From Cupriavidus sp. WGlv3 (GTDB taxonomy: Bacteria; Pseudomonadota; Gammaproteobacteria; Burkholderiales; Burkholderiaceae): a DNA stretch of 64,000 nucleotides. Of the stretch, positions 15,005 through 24,575 are shown piece by piece; within the stretch, counting starts at the first letter, position 1; every line of letters begins with the position of its first letter. The notes beneath the pieces were generated by a model, which was not told where the DNA came from, made no database searches, and saw only the letters and a list, made by a program, of their open reading frames with translations. The translations under genes and the position numbers were made by a program. Location: the NCBI RefSeq assembly GCF_023952475.1, contig NZ_JALHRX010000004.1, forward strand, positions 62,001-126,000, read 5' to 3'.

Positions 15005-17889
15005 GCCGCCTCTGCGCTGGGCGCCTGCGGCGCTGCGCGCTGCTGCAGGTCTTCGAGGATCTGCTTCTGCGACAGCATGCTCAGGTCGACCACCTCGCGC
15101 GCCTGCGCCACGTAGTAGGCCAGTTGCTCGTCGCTGCGCGTCATCGACTTGTCAAGCGCGGCCTCGATGCGCTGCAGGTGGTCGATCAGCTTGCCATTCG
15201 ATTCGCTGAACAGCTGCACCGCCACGCCGAAGGCTTCGCCCAGGCTGGCTACCTCGACCGCGCTGCCGGTGACCTGTGCGGCGATGTCGGTGAGCTTGCC
15301 GGTCTCGGACTCGACCTGGTCGGTGAAGCGGGTGCCGACGCGCTCGAGCAGGTCGGCGGTGGTGGCGACCAGCGTATCGACCGCGGTGCGCTGCTCGGTG
15401 GAGGCGTGGTTGACGGCGTCAAGCAGCGTGCCCAGCGTTTCCATCATGCGGCTGCGTTCTTCCAGCATGGCGTGGTCGCGCGCCATGCCTTCGGTCAGCT
15501 TCTCGCGCAGTTCCGCAATGACCTCGGCGGCGGCGCGGGGCGCTTCGCTCGCGGCCTGCAGCAGGCGCGAGACTTCGGCGACGGTATCGGTGGCCTGGCT
15601 CTGGGCCTGTGCCGCCATGTCGCGCGCGGTGACGGCCAGCGTTTCGCAGATCTCTTGCTGGCGCGCGGTGGCGTGCGCGCTGGCGTGCTCCCATTCGCCG
15701 CGCAGCGAAGCTGCCATGGTGCCCAGCGTTTCGGTCCACGCGGCCAGGCGTTGCGCGTCCTGCGCCAGCAGTTCCGCCTGCAGCGCGGTGGCGGCCTTCG
15801 GCGCCTCCGCCGCGGCCTGCACCAGGCGATCGATCTCGGCCAGGGTGGTGCTGGTATGCGCCTGCGTTTCGGCCGAAATCGCACGCGCGGTCTGTGCCAG
15901 GGCCTCGCAGACTTCCTGCTGGCGCGCGGCGGCTTGCGTGCTGGACTGCTCCCATTGCTGGCGCAGCGTCGCGGCGATGCCGCCGAGGGTTTCGGTCCAG
16001 CCGGCGAAGCGCGCTGCATCCCGCTCGGCCAGTTCCGCCTGCAGCGCGACCGCGGCCTTCGGCGCTTCCGAGGCGGCCTGCACCAGGCGGTCGATTTCGG
16101 CGAGGGTGCGGCTGGCATGCGCCTGCGTCTGCGCGGAGATCTGTTGCACGTTCTGCGCCAGCGTCGCGCTGATTTCATCCTGGCGCGCGACCGTCTGCGC
16201 GTTCAGCTGCTGCCATTCCTGGCGCAGCGTTGCCGTGATGCTGCCGAGCGTATCGGCCCACGCGGCAAAGCGCGCTTCATCGCGCGACGCCAGTTCGGCC
16301 TGCAGCGCAACGGCGGCCTTCGGCGCTTCGGCGGCGGCCTGCACCAGGCGGTCGATTTCCGCCAACGTGCTGCTGGCATGCGCCTGCGTCTGCGCCGAGA
16401 CCTCGCGCACGCTCTGCGCCAGCGTGGCGCTGATTTCGTCGTGGCGGCTGACGGTGTGTGCGTTCAGCTGTTCCAGTTGCTGGCGCAGGGTGGCCGTCAT
16501 GCCGCCGAGCGTGTCGGCCCAGGCCGACAGGCGCTGCGCGTCCTGCGCGGCCAGCTGCGCCTGCAGGCCGGCATGCGAGGCGTCCACGCTGCGCACCAGC
16601 GCCGCGGCGTGCTCGCCGAACGTTGCCGCGGCGGCGGCCAGCGCTTGCAGGTGGTCGCCGGCCAGTTTTTCGCCGGCCTGCTGCTGCTGCGACAGCGCCT
16701 CGCGCCAGGCTTCGGCGGTGCTGGCCGCGACGGAGTCGAGGCGGCTGGCGACGCCGTCCAGCAGGCTGGCCGAGCGTTGTTCGAAGGTCTGGCTGAAGCC
16801 GTCGAGCGATGCGCGCAGGTCCGCCGCCAGCGCCTCGCTGGTGCGTTGATGGCCGGCAAGCGCCTGGTTCCAGGTATCGGCGACACCGGCGGTGGCGCGC
16901 TCGAACCGGCTCGAAACGCCGTCCAGATGCTGTTCCACCGCCTGCGTGACGGTGTCGCGCAGGGCCGTGCTCTCGCGGGCCAGGCCAGCCATGGTCGCGT
17001 CCACCGCGGGCTGGATCGCGGCACCCGCGGCGCGGGCGCTGTCGGCGATGCTGTCCTTCAGCGATTGCTCCACCGATGACGCCAGGCGCGCATAGACCGC
17101 CTCGGTCTTGCCGTGGAAGGCGTCCTGGCTGGCCACCAGCCGCTCCGCCAACGCCTCGTGCTGTTGCGCCATGGCGCGCATCATGGCCTGCATCTGTTCG
17201 GCCAGTGCCGGTATCACGTCGGCCTGGCGCTGCAGCAGCTGCAAGGCCTGGTCGCGCTGGTGGTCGCGCTGATGGCCGCGCGAGTAGCTGCGCAGCGTGG
17301 TGGCGATGCGGGCGTCGAGCGCCTGCGCGGCCTGGATGCGTTCGCGCCGGCACAGCGCGGACAGCAGGCCCAGCATGGCCGAGGTGGCCACGCCCGCGAC
17401 CGAGGTGCCGAAGGCAAAGCCCAGGCCCTTGACGGGTGCCGCCAGCGAAGCGCGGATCGCTTGCAGGTCGGTCGCGCCTTCCAGCGCGATGCCGGTGCCG
17501 CGCAAGGTGGCCACCATGCCGAGGAACGTGCCCAGCATGCCCAGCAGCACCAGCAGCCCGACCAGGTAGGGCGTCAGCGCGGGGCCGGGCAGGCCGACGC
17601 GTTCGCCTTCGACCCGCAGCCGCACGCTGTCGCGCAGGCTGGGGTGCAGGCGTTCCAGCCAGCCGCCGAGGCTGGCCGGCGCTTCGGCCAGGCCGGCCAG
17701 TGCCTGCGTCAGCGTGGCAGTGGCCTGCCGGTAGCGCAGCAGTTCCAGCGCGCCGCCGATGTAGAAACCGCCGATCAGCAGGGTGACGACGAGCGCGAGG
17801 AAATTGGTGCCGGCATAGCCCGCGCCAATCCAGCAGACGACCGCCAGGCCCGCCAGGAACGCAACAATATGGGATAGGTATCGGGTCAT
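15001..17889 (-). CDS. MotA/TolQ/ExbB-like channel with a long repetitive cytoplasmic tail (DUF802 protein)
   Basis: A 962-residue protein. The first 180 residues have four hydrophobic segments (about 7-25, 28-48, 105-128, 152-178) arranged as in MotA/ExbB/ZorA. Helix 3 has the family-type GLLVLLGMLGTFLGMVATL, and helix 4 the glycine-rich LGFAFGTSVAGVATSAMLGLL. The remaining 780 residues are predicted alpha-helical coiled coil, rich in Ala, Gln and Glu. They include four tandem 87-residue repeats (residues 442-789) and a conserved C-terminal block (SLGEAFGVAVQLFSESNGKL, then SMTRSDEQLAYYVAQAREVVD). This layout, a stator channel plus long tail next to an OmpA-domain partner, resembles ZorAB of Zorya anti-phage systems. 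No Zorya effector genes are present. The repeats are what I recall as Pfam DUF802. Confidence 0.85.
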   Translation of the reverse strand: MTRYLSHIVAFLAGLAVVCWIGAGYAGTNFLALVVTLLIGGFYIGGALELLRYRQATATLTQALAGLAEAPASLGGWLERLHPSLRDSVRLRVEGERVGLPGPALTPYLVGLLVLLGMLGTFLGMVATLRGTGIALEGATDLQAIRASLAAPVKGLGFAFGTSVAGVATSAMLGLLSALCRRERIQAAQALDARIATTLRSYSRGHQRDHQRDQALQLLQRQADVIPALAEQMQAMMRAMAQQHEALAERLVASQDAFHGKTEAVYARLASSVEQSLKDSIADSARAAGAAIQPAVDATMAGLARESTALRDTVTQAVEQHLDGVSSRFERATAGVADTWNQALAGHQRTSEALAADLRASLDGFSQTFEQRSASLLDGVASRLDSVAASTAEAWREALSQQQQAGEKLAGDHLQALAAAAATFGEHAAALVRSVDASHAGLQAQLAAQDAQRLSAWADTLGGMTATLRQQLEQLNAHTVSRHDEISATLAQSVREVSAQTQAHASSTLAEIDRLVQAAAEAPKAAVALQAELASRDEARFAAWADTLGSITATLRQEWQQLNAQTVARQDEISATLAQNVQQISAQTQAHASRTLAEIDRLVQAASEAPKAAVALQAELAERDAARFAGWTETLGGIAATLRQQWEQSSTQAAARQQEVCEALAQTARAISAETQAHTSTTLAEIDRLVQAAAEAPKAATALQAELLAQDAQRLAAWTETLGTMAASLRGEWEHASAHATARQQEICETLAVTARDMAAQAQSQATDTVAEVSRLLQAASEAPRAAAEVIAELREKLTEGMARDHAMLEERSRMMETLGTLLDAVNHASTEQRTAVDTLVATTADLLERVGTRFTDQVESETGKLTDIAAQVTGSAVEVASLGEAFGVAVQLFSESNGKLIDHLQRIEAALDKSMTRSDEQLAYYVAQAREVVDLSMLSQKQILEDLQQRAAPQAPSAEAA
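15523..16566 (-). repeat. Four tandem 261-bp repeats encoding 87-residue tail units
   Basis: Residues 442-528, 529-615, 616-702 and 703-789 of the MotA-like protein are in-frame repeats of exactly 87 residues. Each opens LQA(E/Q)L, passes through a Trp in a W(A/T)(D/E)TLG motif and TLRQ, and closes EAP(K/R)AA. The 1,044 bp are therefore 4 x 261. Repeats 1-3 are closest to each other; repeat 4 is more diverged, and a decayed start of a fifth is visible after residue 790. Confidence 0.95.
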
Positions 17890-17899
17890 GATGTCCGGG

Positions 17900-18643
17900 T
17901 TAGCTGTCTTGCAGCGCCGCCAGCAAGCCTTCGACGGGCTGCCAGCGGATCTCGAGTTCGGCGAGCAGCACGCTCTGCATATCCTTGCGGAACAGGCCCA
18001 GCCATGCGCCGGAACGCACCGCCGCGGCTTGTCCTGGTGCCTGGGCCTGCGTCTCCAGTGCCGTGGCTTCGGCCTGGCGCAGCCGCAGGAAGTGCGGCTC
18101 CAGCAGGTTTGGTACCGCGCCCAGCAGGCTTTGCTCGCGCATGCCGAGCACGCGCTCCATCACCGCGTCGACCATCGCCAGCTTGGCCAGCGCCGGCGTG
18201 CGGGTCGACATCGCCGCGCGCAGGCGTCCGCGCACGTTGCCGATGGCGGTTTCCATGGCCTGCTGCAGCGTCAGGTAACGCTGGCGATGGACCGCGTAGT
18301 CGACCTGCGCATCGACCGGGTCGGGCAGCGCCGACGGTCGCGCCGGGCCGCGCCGTCGCGCTGCCGGAGCCGTGTCTTCGGCAATCGCATCCACCAGCCG
18401 GGCGCGCACGCGCGCGCATTCCTGCGCTTCAGTGCTGCCGCCGGCACTTGCCGTGACCGGCATGGCCTGGGCATGGGCCTTCAGCGCAGAAGACAGCGCG
18501 ATCGCATCCGCCCAGCCAAGCCATTGGCTCAGCTGGCTGGAAAGCGAGCTTGCAGGGGCGGGGGCGTCGGCGTCAGCCAGGCGGGCTAGCAGGCGGACCA
18601 GCGTGGGTCCGCTCAGGCCTGTGCGCCGGGGCACTTGTAACAT
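17900..18643 (-). CDS. DUF3348 family protein, first gene of the motor-like operon
   Basis: A 247-residue soluble protein of unknown function. The N-terminus MLQVPRRTGLSGPTLVRLL and the C-terminus AWLGLFRKDMQSVLLAELEI are the parts I associate with DUF3348; the middle is Ala/Arg-rich and mostly helical. It ends ten bases before the MotA-like gene and is followed by the OmpA-like and DUF2894 genes, all on one strand. This gene order recurs in Burkholderiales as far as I recall. It might be an adaptor, assembly factor or regulator of the motor. No catalytic motif is visible. Confidence 0.78.
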   Translation of the reverse strand: MLQVPRRTGLSGPTLVRLLARLADADAPAPASSLSSQLSQWLGWADAIALSSALKAHAQAMPVTASAGGSTEAQECARVRARLVDAIAEDTAPAARRRGPARPSALPDPVDAQVDYAVHRQRYLTLQQAMETAIGNVRGRLRAAMSTRTPALAKLAMVDAVMERVLGMREQSLLGAVPNLLEPHFLRLRQAEATALETQAQAPGQAAAVRSGAWLGLFRKDMQSVLLAELEIRWQPVEGLLAALQDS

Positions 18644-18770
18644 TCCGCTGGATTCGAAAAATGCAGCAGTTTACACGCCCCGGGCAGTGGCGCGGCCGGC
18701 GGAGCGGATGGATGATGGCGGGAGGTCCGTCCCGGACCCGTCCCGATCCGCCAGCGTGGGAAGCCGTGGC

Positions 18771-19136
18771 CTAATCCTCGGCCACCTGGCAGAACCTCAG
18801 CCGGTTCCCGAACGGGTCGGCCACCTGCAGCATCCGGCCCCAGCCCACATCCTCCACACCGGGCTTCGCGTAGGGATAGTCTTTGGCGGACAGCTCCCGG
18901 TGCAGCGCCTCGATATCCGCCACCGGCACGAACACGGTCGACCCCGGCGTGGCATCGCCATGGTGCTCGCTGAGATGCAGCGTCAGGCCGCTGCGCCTGA
19001 TCTGCGCGTACAGGGGCAAGCCGTCTGCGAAGCGATGCTCCCAGTCGAGCGTGAAGCCGAGGAAATCCAGGTAGAACTCCCTGGCCTTGTCGACCGAGAA
19101 GATGCGGAGGATGGGGATGCCGGCGGACAGGTTCAT
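18771..19136 (-). CDS. VOC (glyoxalase/bleomycin-resistance) family protein
   Basis: A 121-residue single-domain vicinal-oxygen-chelate protein. The start MNLSAGIPILRIFSVDKARE is chosen because it gives the standard beta-alpha-beta-beta-beta opening; the frame reads further up without similarity. A DFLGFTLDWEHRF motif and a C-terminal ADPFGNRLRFCQ with a metal-ligand-type region are typical. Many relatives are immunity-type drug-binding proteins, others lyases; the substrate cannot be read here. It is separated by 126 bp from the DUF3348 gene upstream of it and appears monocistronic. Confidence 0.85.
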   Translation of the reverse strand: MNLSAGIPILRIFSVDKAREFYLDFLGFTLDWEHRFADGLPLYAQIRRSGLTLHLSEHHGDATPGSTVFVPVADIEALHRELSAKDYPYAKPGVEDVGWGRMLQVADPFGNRLRFCQVAED

Positions 19137-19386
19137 GGTGTCTGGTGCGGGAGTGGCGCGGTAATTCTGATGATAGCCGCCGCATAAGCATTGGCGACAA
19201 TGATCCTTGGCTCTGCGCGCCCGGCCGGGCCCGCACGCGCGGCCGGCGCCGCAACTCGATCCCAATTCGTAGGGAATAACCCTTGGCGGCCGAAAAATAT
19301 ATCACAACATGATGTATTGTTCGGAACTCCCGAAGCCGACGCCACCCCTGGTGTCGTCGCGTCGCCCCCCGCTTCAAGGAGCCTGC

Positions 19387-19848
19387 ATGCGCATACGCAA
19401 GCAAACCGACTTTTATTCCGGCCTGATGTTCATCATCCTCGGCCTCAGTTTTTCCTTCGTTGCCCGCGGCTATTCGATGGGCACCGCCGCCAGGATGGGA
19501 CCCGGTTATTTTCCGTTCTGGCTTGGCATCGTGCTGGCGCTGCTGGGCGCCGTGGTCGCGGCTGGATCGTTGTCGCACAAGAGCGATGAAGACCGGATGG
19601 CGCGCTGGGACATCAAGACGCTGCTGTGGATCCTGGGCTCGGTGGTGCTGTTCGGACTGGTGCTCAAGCCGCTCGGCATGGTGCTGTCGGTGCTGGCGCT
19701 GGTACTGGTGTCGTCGATGGCCAGCCATGAGTTCACCTGGAAGGGCGCCATCCTCAACGCCGCGATCCTGGTGCTGATCAGCACCGTGGCCTTTGTCTAC
19801 GGCATCAACCTGCAGATGCCGGTGTGGCCGGCCGCTTTCGTCAACTAG
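19387..19848 (+). CDS. tctB: Tripartite tricarboxylate transporter small permease TctB
   Basis: Small integral-membrane subunit (153 residues) of a TTT carboxylate importer. Four hydrophobic helices are visible (about 10-28, 38-58, 78-105, 118-140), including the TctB-like DFYSGLMFIILGLSF and ARMGPGYFPFWLGIVLALLG. AAGGAGCCTGC precedes the ATG. It lies eleven bases before tctA on the same strand. No cognate Bug receptor gene is adjacent, so this permease may be served by one of the orphan receptors elsewhere in the genome. Confidence 0.93.
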   Translation: MRIRKQTDFYSGLMFIILGLSFSFVARGYSMGTAARMGPGYFPFWLGIVLALLGAVVAAGSLSHKSDEDRMARWDIKTLLWILGSVVLFGLVLKPLGMVLSVLALVLVSSMASHEFTWKGAILNAAILVLISTVAFVYGINLQMPVWPAAFVN

Positions 19849-19858
19849 GGGATATCGG

Positions 19859-21361
19859 ATGGAGTTGCTGAGTCATCTTGCGCTGGGGTTTTCCACCGCG
19901 CTCTCGCTGCAGAACCTGGCCTATGCCTTCCTGGGCTGCGTGCTGGGCACGCTGATCGGCGTGCTGCCGGGGCTGGGGCCGCTGGCCACCATCGCCATGC
20001 TGCTGCCGATCACCTACACGCTGCCGCCGGTGGCGGCGCTGATCATGCTGGCCGGCATCTACTACGGCGCCCAGTACGGCGGCTCGACCACCGCCATCCT
20101 GGTGAACCTGCCCGGTGAATCGTCGGCAGTGGTGACCACGCTGGACGGCTATCAGATGGCACGGCGCGGACGCGCCGGGGTGGCGCTGGCCACCGCGGGA
20201 CTGGGCTCGTTCTTCGCCGGCAGCGTGGCCACGCTGATCCTGGCCGCGTTTGCCACGCCGCTGTCGGAGCTGGCGTTCAAGTTCGGCCCGGCCGAGTATT
20301 TCTCGCTGATGGTGCTGGGCCTGATCGGCGCCGTGGTGCTGGCCTCGGGTTCGCTGGTCAAGGCGGTGGCAATGATCGTGCTGGGGCTGTTGCTGGGCCT
20401 GGTCGGCACCGACGTGAACTCGGGCGCCGCGCGCTTCTCGTTCGACGTGCCGGAGCTGACCGACGGCATCAGCATCACCGCGCTGGCGATGGGCCTGTTC
20501 GGCTTCGCCGAGATCATCGCCAACCTGGAGCAGAAGGAGCATCGCGAGACCTTCACCGACCGCGTCACCAACCTGTTCCCGACTCGCGAAGATTTCAAGC
20601 GCATGATACCGGCAGTGCTGCGCGGCACCGCACTGGGTTCGTCGCTGGGCATCCTGCCGGGCGGCGGCGCCTCGCTGGCTTCGTTCGCGGCGTACTCGCT
20701 GGAGAAGAAGGCGTCGAAATACCCGGAAGAATTCGGCAAGGGCGCGATCGAAGGCGTGGCCGGTCCGGAATCCGCCAACAACGCCGCGGCGCAGACCTCG
20801 TTCATCCCGCTGCTGACCCTGGGCATTCCGCCCAATGCGGTGATGGCGCTGATGGTGGGGGCGATGACGATCCACAACATCCAGCCCGGCCCGCAGGTGA
20901 TGAGCAGCAATCCGGCGCTGTTCTGGGGCCTGATCGCGTCGATGTGGATCGGCAACCTGATGCTGGTCGTACTGAACCTGCCGCTGATCGGCGTATGGGT
21001 GAAGCTGCTGACGGTGCCTTACCGCTTCCTGTACCCGGCCATCCTGGTGTTCTGCAGCATCGGCGTCTACTCGGTCAACAACACGGTGTTCGACGTCTTT
21101 GCCGCGGCCAGTTGCGGCCTGATCGGCTATGTCTTCCACAAGCTGCGCTGCGAGCCGGCGCCGCTGCTGCTGGGCTTCGTGCTGGGGCCGATGATGGAAG
21201 AGAACTTCCGCCGCACCTTGCTGCTGTCGCGCGGCGATTTCTCGGTCTTTACCACGCGTCCGCTGTCGCTGGGCCTGCTGGTGGCCGCGGCAGCGCTGGT
21301 GGCGGTGGTGGCGCTGCCGTCGATCAAGGCCAAGCGCGAAGAGGCGTTCCAGGAGGAATAA
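19859..21361 (+). CDS. tctA: Tripartite tricarboxylate transporter large permease TctA
   Basis: Large 12-helix permease of about 500 residues that imports carboxylates with the receptor-delivered substrate. Diagnostic TctA motifs are GTLIGVLPGLGPLATIAMLLP near residue 35, YYGAQYGGSTTAILVNLPGE near 80 and GVAGPESANNAA with LTLGIPPN in the second half. The start is the ATG at 19859, just after tctB, in line with coupled expression. The substrate cannot be assigned because the usual receptor partner is missing beside it. Confidence 0.95.
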   Translation: MELLSHLALGFSTALSLQNLAYAFLGCVLGTLIGVLPGLGPLATIAMLLPITYTLPPVAALIMLAGIYYGAQYGGSTTAILVNLPGESSAVVTTLDGYQMARRGRAGVALATAGLGSFFAGSVATLILAAFATPLSELAFKFGPAEYFSLMVLGLIGAVVLASGSLVKAVAMIVLGLLLGLVGTDVNSGAARFSFDVPELTDGISITALAMGLFGFAEIIANLEQKEHRETFTDRVTNLFPTREDFKRMIPAVLRGTALGSSLGILPGGGASLASFAAYSLEKKASKYPEEFGKGAIEGVAGPESANNAAAQTSFIPLLTLGIPPNAVMALMVGAMTIHNIQPGPQVMSSNPALFWGLIASMWIGNLMLVVLNLPLIGVWVKLLTVPYRFLYPAILVFCSIGVYSVNNTVFDVFAAASCGLIGYVFHKLRCEPAPLLLGFVLGPMMEENFRRTLLLSRGDFSVFTTRPLSLGLLVAAAALVAVVALPSIKAKREEAFQEE

Positions 21362-21407
21362 CGAGGGGGAGCGGGGGGCAAGGCAGTCTCGTATCAACGA
21401 GAACGAC

Positions 21408-21440
21408 GGGCTGTTTCGTTCCTTGCGGACGAAACAGCCC
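21408..21440. terminator. Hairpin downstream of tctA
   Basis: GGGCTGTTTCGT (21408-21419) is exactly complementary to ACGAAACAGCCC (21429-21440) with a 9-nt loop. There is no T-run after it, so it may act as a factor-assisted or mRNA-stabilising terminator. The rest of 21362-21616 contains only the katE promoter region. Confidence 0.65.
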
Positions 21441-21616
21441 TGGCCTTGCGCGGGCAGGCAGCCGGCGCGGTGATAGCCGTTGGGCCCGCGGATGTCAAAG
21501 CGCGCACTTTCGGCCCTTTGCCTTTGTAACCAAAAGTGTCAGCGGGCAGGCGTGGCAATTGCAGGCACTGCCGGGTTGCAGCCGTTCATCCGTTCAACCC
21601 GATACAGGAGATCGCC

Positions 21617-23749
21617 ATGCCCGACACGTCCGACGCCAAGGCCAAGCCCACGTCAAACACCACATCCGCCCCCGCTGCCCAGGGGGCTCCGGCCGGCTAT
21701 GGCGATGCCCAGCGCGGCGCAGGCGGAGAGCTGCACCAGGTTGCCGGCGGCGCGCATGTCCCGCTGACAACCAATCAGGGCGCGCCGATCGCGGACAACC
21801 AGAACTCGCTGAAGGCCAATCCGCGCGGCCCGACCTTGCTTGAAGATTTCATCCTGCGTGAAAAAATTACACACTTCGACCATGAGCGCATTCCGGAGCG
21901 GATCGTCCATGCGCGCGGCACCGCGGCGCACGGCTATTTCGAGCTGACCGATTCGCTGGCGCAATTCACCACCGCCAGCATCCTGACCGAGGTCGGCGTC
22001 AAGACGCCGGTGTTCGCGCGCTTCTCCACCGTGGCCGGCGGCGCTGGCTCGATCGACACGCCGCGCGACGTGCGCGGCTTCGCGGTCAAGTTCTATACGA
22101 AGGAAGGCAACTGGGACCTGGTCGGCAACAACATCCCGGTGTTCTTCATCCAGGACGCGATCAAGTTCCCCGACGTGGTCCATGCGGTCAAGATGGAGCC
22201 CGACCGCGCCTTCCCGCAGGCGGCCACCGCGCACGACACCTTCTGGGATTTCATCTCGCTCACGCCGGAGTCGATGCACATGGTCATGTGGATCATGTCG
22301 GACCGCACCATCCCGCGCTCGCTGCGCATGATCGAAGGCTTCGGCGTGCACAGCTTCCGCCTGCTCGACGACCAGGGCCGGTCCACCTTCGTCAAGTTCC
22401 ACTGGCGCCCCAAGCTGGGGCTGCAGTCCACGGTGTGGGACGAGGCCGTCAAGATCGCCGGCGCCGATCCGGATTTCCATCGCCGCGACATGTTCAATGC
22501 GATCCAGTCCGGCAACTTCCCGGAATGGGAGCTGGGCGTGCAGCTGTTCACCGAAGCCGATGCGGCCAGGTTCCCGTTCGACCATCTCGATGCGACCAAG
22601 ATCATTCCCGAAGAAACCGTGCCGCTGAAGATCATCGGCCGCATGGTGCTGGACCGCTGGCCCGATAACTTCTTTGCCGAGACCGAGCAGGTGGCGTTCT
22701 GCCCCGCCAACATCGTGCGCGGCATCGATTTTTCCAACGATCCCTTGCTGCTGGGCCGGCTGTTCTCCTACCTCGACACGCAACTGCTGCGCCTGGGCGG
22801 CCCCAACTTCAACCAGATTCCGGTGAACGCGCCCAAGTGCCCGTTCGCCAACCACCAGCGCGACGGCCACATGCAGATGCAGCGGCCCAAGGGACGCGTC
22901 GCCTACGAGCCCAACTCGCTGTCCGACGACTCGCCGCGCGAGGCGCCCGACCTGGGCTTTCGCCACGCCCTGGTGCCCGAACAGGGCGACAAGGGCCGCA
23001 TCCGCGCCGAGACCTTTGCCGACCACTACAGCCAGGCGCGCCTGTTCTACCGCAGCCAGACCCGCGCCGAGCAGGCGCATATCGCCTCGGCGCTGGTGTT
23101 CGAGCTATCGAAGGTCGAGCACCTGCATGTGCGCGAGCGCATGGTGGCCCACCTGCTCAATATCGACCCGGACCTGGGCCGGCGCGTGGCCGACGGCCTG
23201 GCGCTGGACCAGGTGCCCGAGCCGCTGCCCACCGCCGCGCCGGTGCAGGACCTGCCGCCATCGCCAGCGCTGCAGATCATCGGCAAGATGAAAGACACGC
23301 TGCAGGGGCGCGAGATCGGCATCCTGGTCGCCGACGGCTCCGACGGCGCCGCTGTCGAGGCGATCCGCCAGGCGGCCAGCGCCGCTGGCGCCACGGTGAA
23401 GATCGTCGCGCCCAAGGTCGGCGGCGCGGTGCTGGCCGATGGGTCGAAGCTGCCGGCGGATGGGCAGCTGGCCGGGACGCCTTCGGTGATGTTCGATGCC
23501 GTGGCAGTGGTGCTGTCGGCCGACGGTGCCGCCATGCTGGCGCAGGAAAGCGCGGCGCTGGACTTCGTCTGCTTTGCCTATGCCCATCTGAAGGCGATCG
23601 CCGCCGATGCGGGCGGAGACGTGCTGCTCACCCACGCCAGATTGCAGCCGGACGCTGGCATCGTGCCCGCCAGCGACGCGGCGCGCTTTATCGCGGCGGC
23701 GAAAACGCGGCAATGGGACCGGGAGCCGCAGGTGCGGATGCTGGCGTAG
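21617..23749 (+). CDS. katE: Large-subunit catalase HPII
   Basis: Heme catalase that disproportionates hydrogen peroxide in the cytosol. The 710 residues fit the large-subunit clade. An Ala/Pro-rich N-terminal extension (1-60) precedes the catalase core (about 70-560), with [15 protein letters not shown] carrying the catalytic His, [20 protein letters not shown] and [14 protein letters not shown] with the heme-ligand Tyr. A C-terminal flavodoxin/GATase-like domain follows (about 560-710, [14 protein letters not shown]). The start ATG follows ACAGGAGATCGCC. It is monocistronic with a hairpin terminator. Confidence 0.95.
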   Translation: MPDTSDAKAKPTSNTTSAPAAQGAPAGYGDAQRGAGGELHQVAGGAHVPLTTNQGAPIADNQNSLKANPRGPTLLEDFILREKITHFDHERIPERIVHARGTAAHGYFELTDSLAQFTTASILTEVGVKTPVFARFSTVAGGAGSIDTPRDVRGFAVKFYTKEGNWDLVGNNIPVFFIQDAIKFPDVVHAVKMEPDRAFPQAATAHDTFWDFISLTPESMHMVMWIMSDRTIPRSLRMIEGFGVHSFRLLDDQGRSTFVKFHWRPKLGLQSTVWDEAVKIAGADPDFHRRDMFNAIQSGNFPEWELGVQLFTEADAARFPFDHLDATKIIPEETVPLKIIGRMVLDRWPDNFFAETEQVAFCPANIVRGIDFSNDPLLLGRLFSYLDTQLLRLGGPNFNQIPVNAPKCPFANHQRDGHMQMQRPKGRVAYEPNSLSDDSPREAPDLGFRHALVPEQGDKGRIRAETFADHYSQARLFYRSQTRAEQAHIASALVFELSKVEHLHVRERMVAHLLNIDPDLGRRVADGLALDQVPEPLPTAAPVQDLPPSPALQIIGKMKDTLQGREIGILVADGSDGAAVEAIRQAASAAGATVKIVAPKVGGAVLADGSKLPADGQLAGTPSVMFDAVAVVLSADGAAMLAQESAALDFVCFAYAHLKAIAADAGGDVLLTHARLQPDAGIVPASDAARFIAAAKTRQWDREPQVRMLA

Positions 23750-23761
23750 CCGTCAGAAAGC

Positions 23762-23786
23762 GCTGGCGCCAGGTCGGGGCGCCAGC
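23762..23786 (+). terminator. Terminator-like hairpin after katE
   Basis: GCTGGCGCC at 23762-23770 pairs perfectly with GGCGCCAGC at 23778-23786 across a 7-nt loop, 12 bases after the katE stop, and is followed by CTTGTG. Confidence 0.65.
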
Positions 23787-23865
23787 CTTGTGCACAGAGC
23801 GCAAGCCAGTGAATACGCAGGGCAGGTTAGAATCCCCCATCCCCGTTTCCTGCGTGCTGCAGTCC

Positions 23866-24552
23866 ATGTCCGAAGAAAAGAAGAGCCTGTCCGAAACCAT
23901 CCGCGCCGCGATCGAGCAGGAGATTCTTTCCGGGAAGCTGCCCAGCGGTACCCAACTTGAAGAGCAGCAGTTGCTGGCGCGTTTCGGCGTGTCGCGCACC
24001 CCGGTGCGCGAGGCGCTGATCCAGCTGGAATCGGCCGGCCTGGTGGACCTGGTGCCGCGCCAGGGCGCGATCGTGTCGTCGATCACGCTGCGCGAGTACG
24101 TCGCGATGAACGAGATCCTGGTTCAGCTGGAGGCGCTTGCGGCCCGGCTGGCGGCGCGGCGCATCTCCGCGGCGCAGCGCACGGCGCTGCAGGAGGCATT
24201 CGATGCATGCCGCGCGGCGGCGGAGCGTGGCGATTCCGATCGCTACCGCGAGGCCAACGATGCCTTCCATGACGTCATCTACGCGGCCTGCTGCAACGAC
24301 ATCCTGTCGCGGCAGATCCGCACCATGCGCGCGCGCATGCGCGGCATGCGCGACCTGCGCTTCGAGAAGCCGGCCCGCATCCTGGCCTCCCTGGCCGAGC
24401 ATGAGGCGGTGATGGGCGCGATCGTGCGCGGCAACGAGGACGATGCCGCGGCTGCCATGGTCCGGCATATCGCCACCGGCGGCGACGTCTATGCGGACAT
24501 GATCGCGGCCATGCCCGACGACGAAGGCGGCGGCCGCCGCGGCCGCCGCTAG
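23866..24552 (+). CDS. GntR-family regulator, FadR/FCD type
   Basis: A 228-residue regulator with an N-terminal winged helix (about 8-75: SLSETIRAAIEQEILSGKLP, then LLARFGVSRTPVREALIQLESAGLV). A C-terminal all-helical FCD effector domain follows, with NDAFHDVIYAACCNDIL and the metal-ligand-type EHEAVMGAI. The ATG is the first good start after a weak TTAGAAT -10-like box. It is convergent with a Bug gene, and the CaiB/QOR divergent promoter 2.3 kb away carries paired palindromes that might be its operators. It ends in a Gly/Arg-rich tail. Confidence 0.9.
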   Translation: MSEEKKSLSETIRAAIEQEILSGKLPSGTQLEEQQLLARFGVSRTPVREALIQLESAGLVDLVPRQGAIVSSITLREYVAMNEILVQLEALAARLAARRISAAQRTALQEAFDACRAAAERGDSDRYREANDAFHDVIYAACCNDILSRQIRTMRARMRGMRDLRFEKPARILASLAEHEAVMGAIVRGNEDDAAAAMVRHIATGGDVYADMIAAMPDDEGGGRRGRR

Positions 24553-24575
24553 TCCCGGCGCTCCGCGCGCGCGGC

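Noticed and set aside
15124..17079. A 651-codon open frame opposite the MotA-like gene
   Set aside because: It arises from the repetitive high-GC tail region; the minus-strand protein has coherent membrane and repeat structure.
13696..18643. Calling the operon a genuine Zorya defence system
   Set aside because: No ZorC, ZorD helicase or ZorE nuclease gene, and the neighbours are metabolic. Only the motor architecture is shared.
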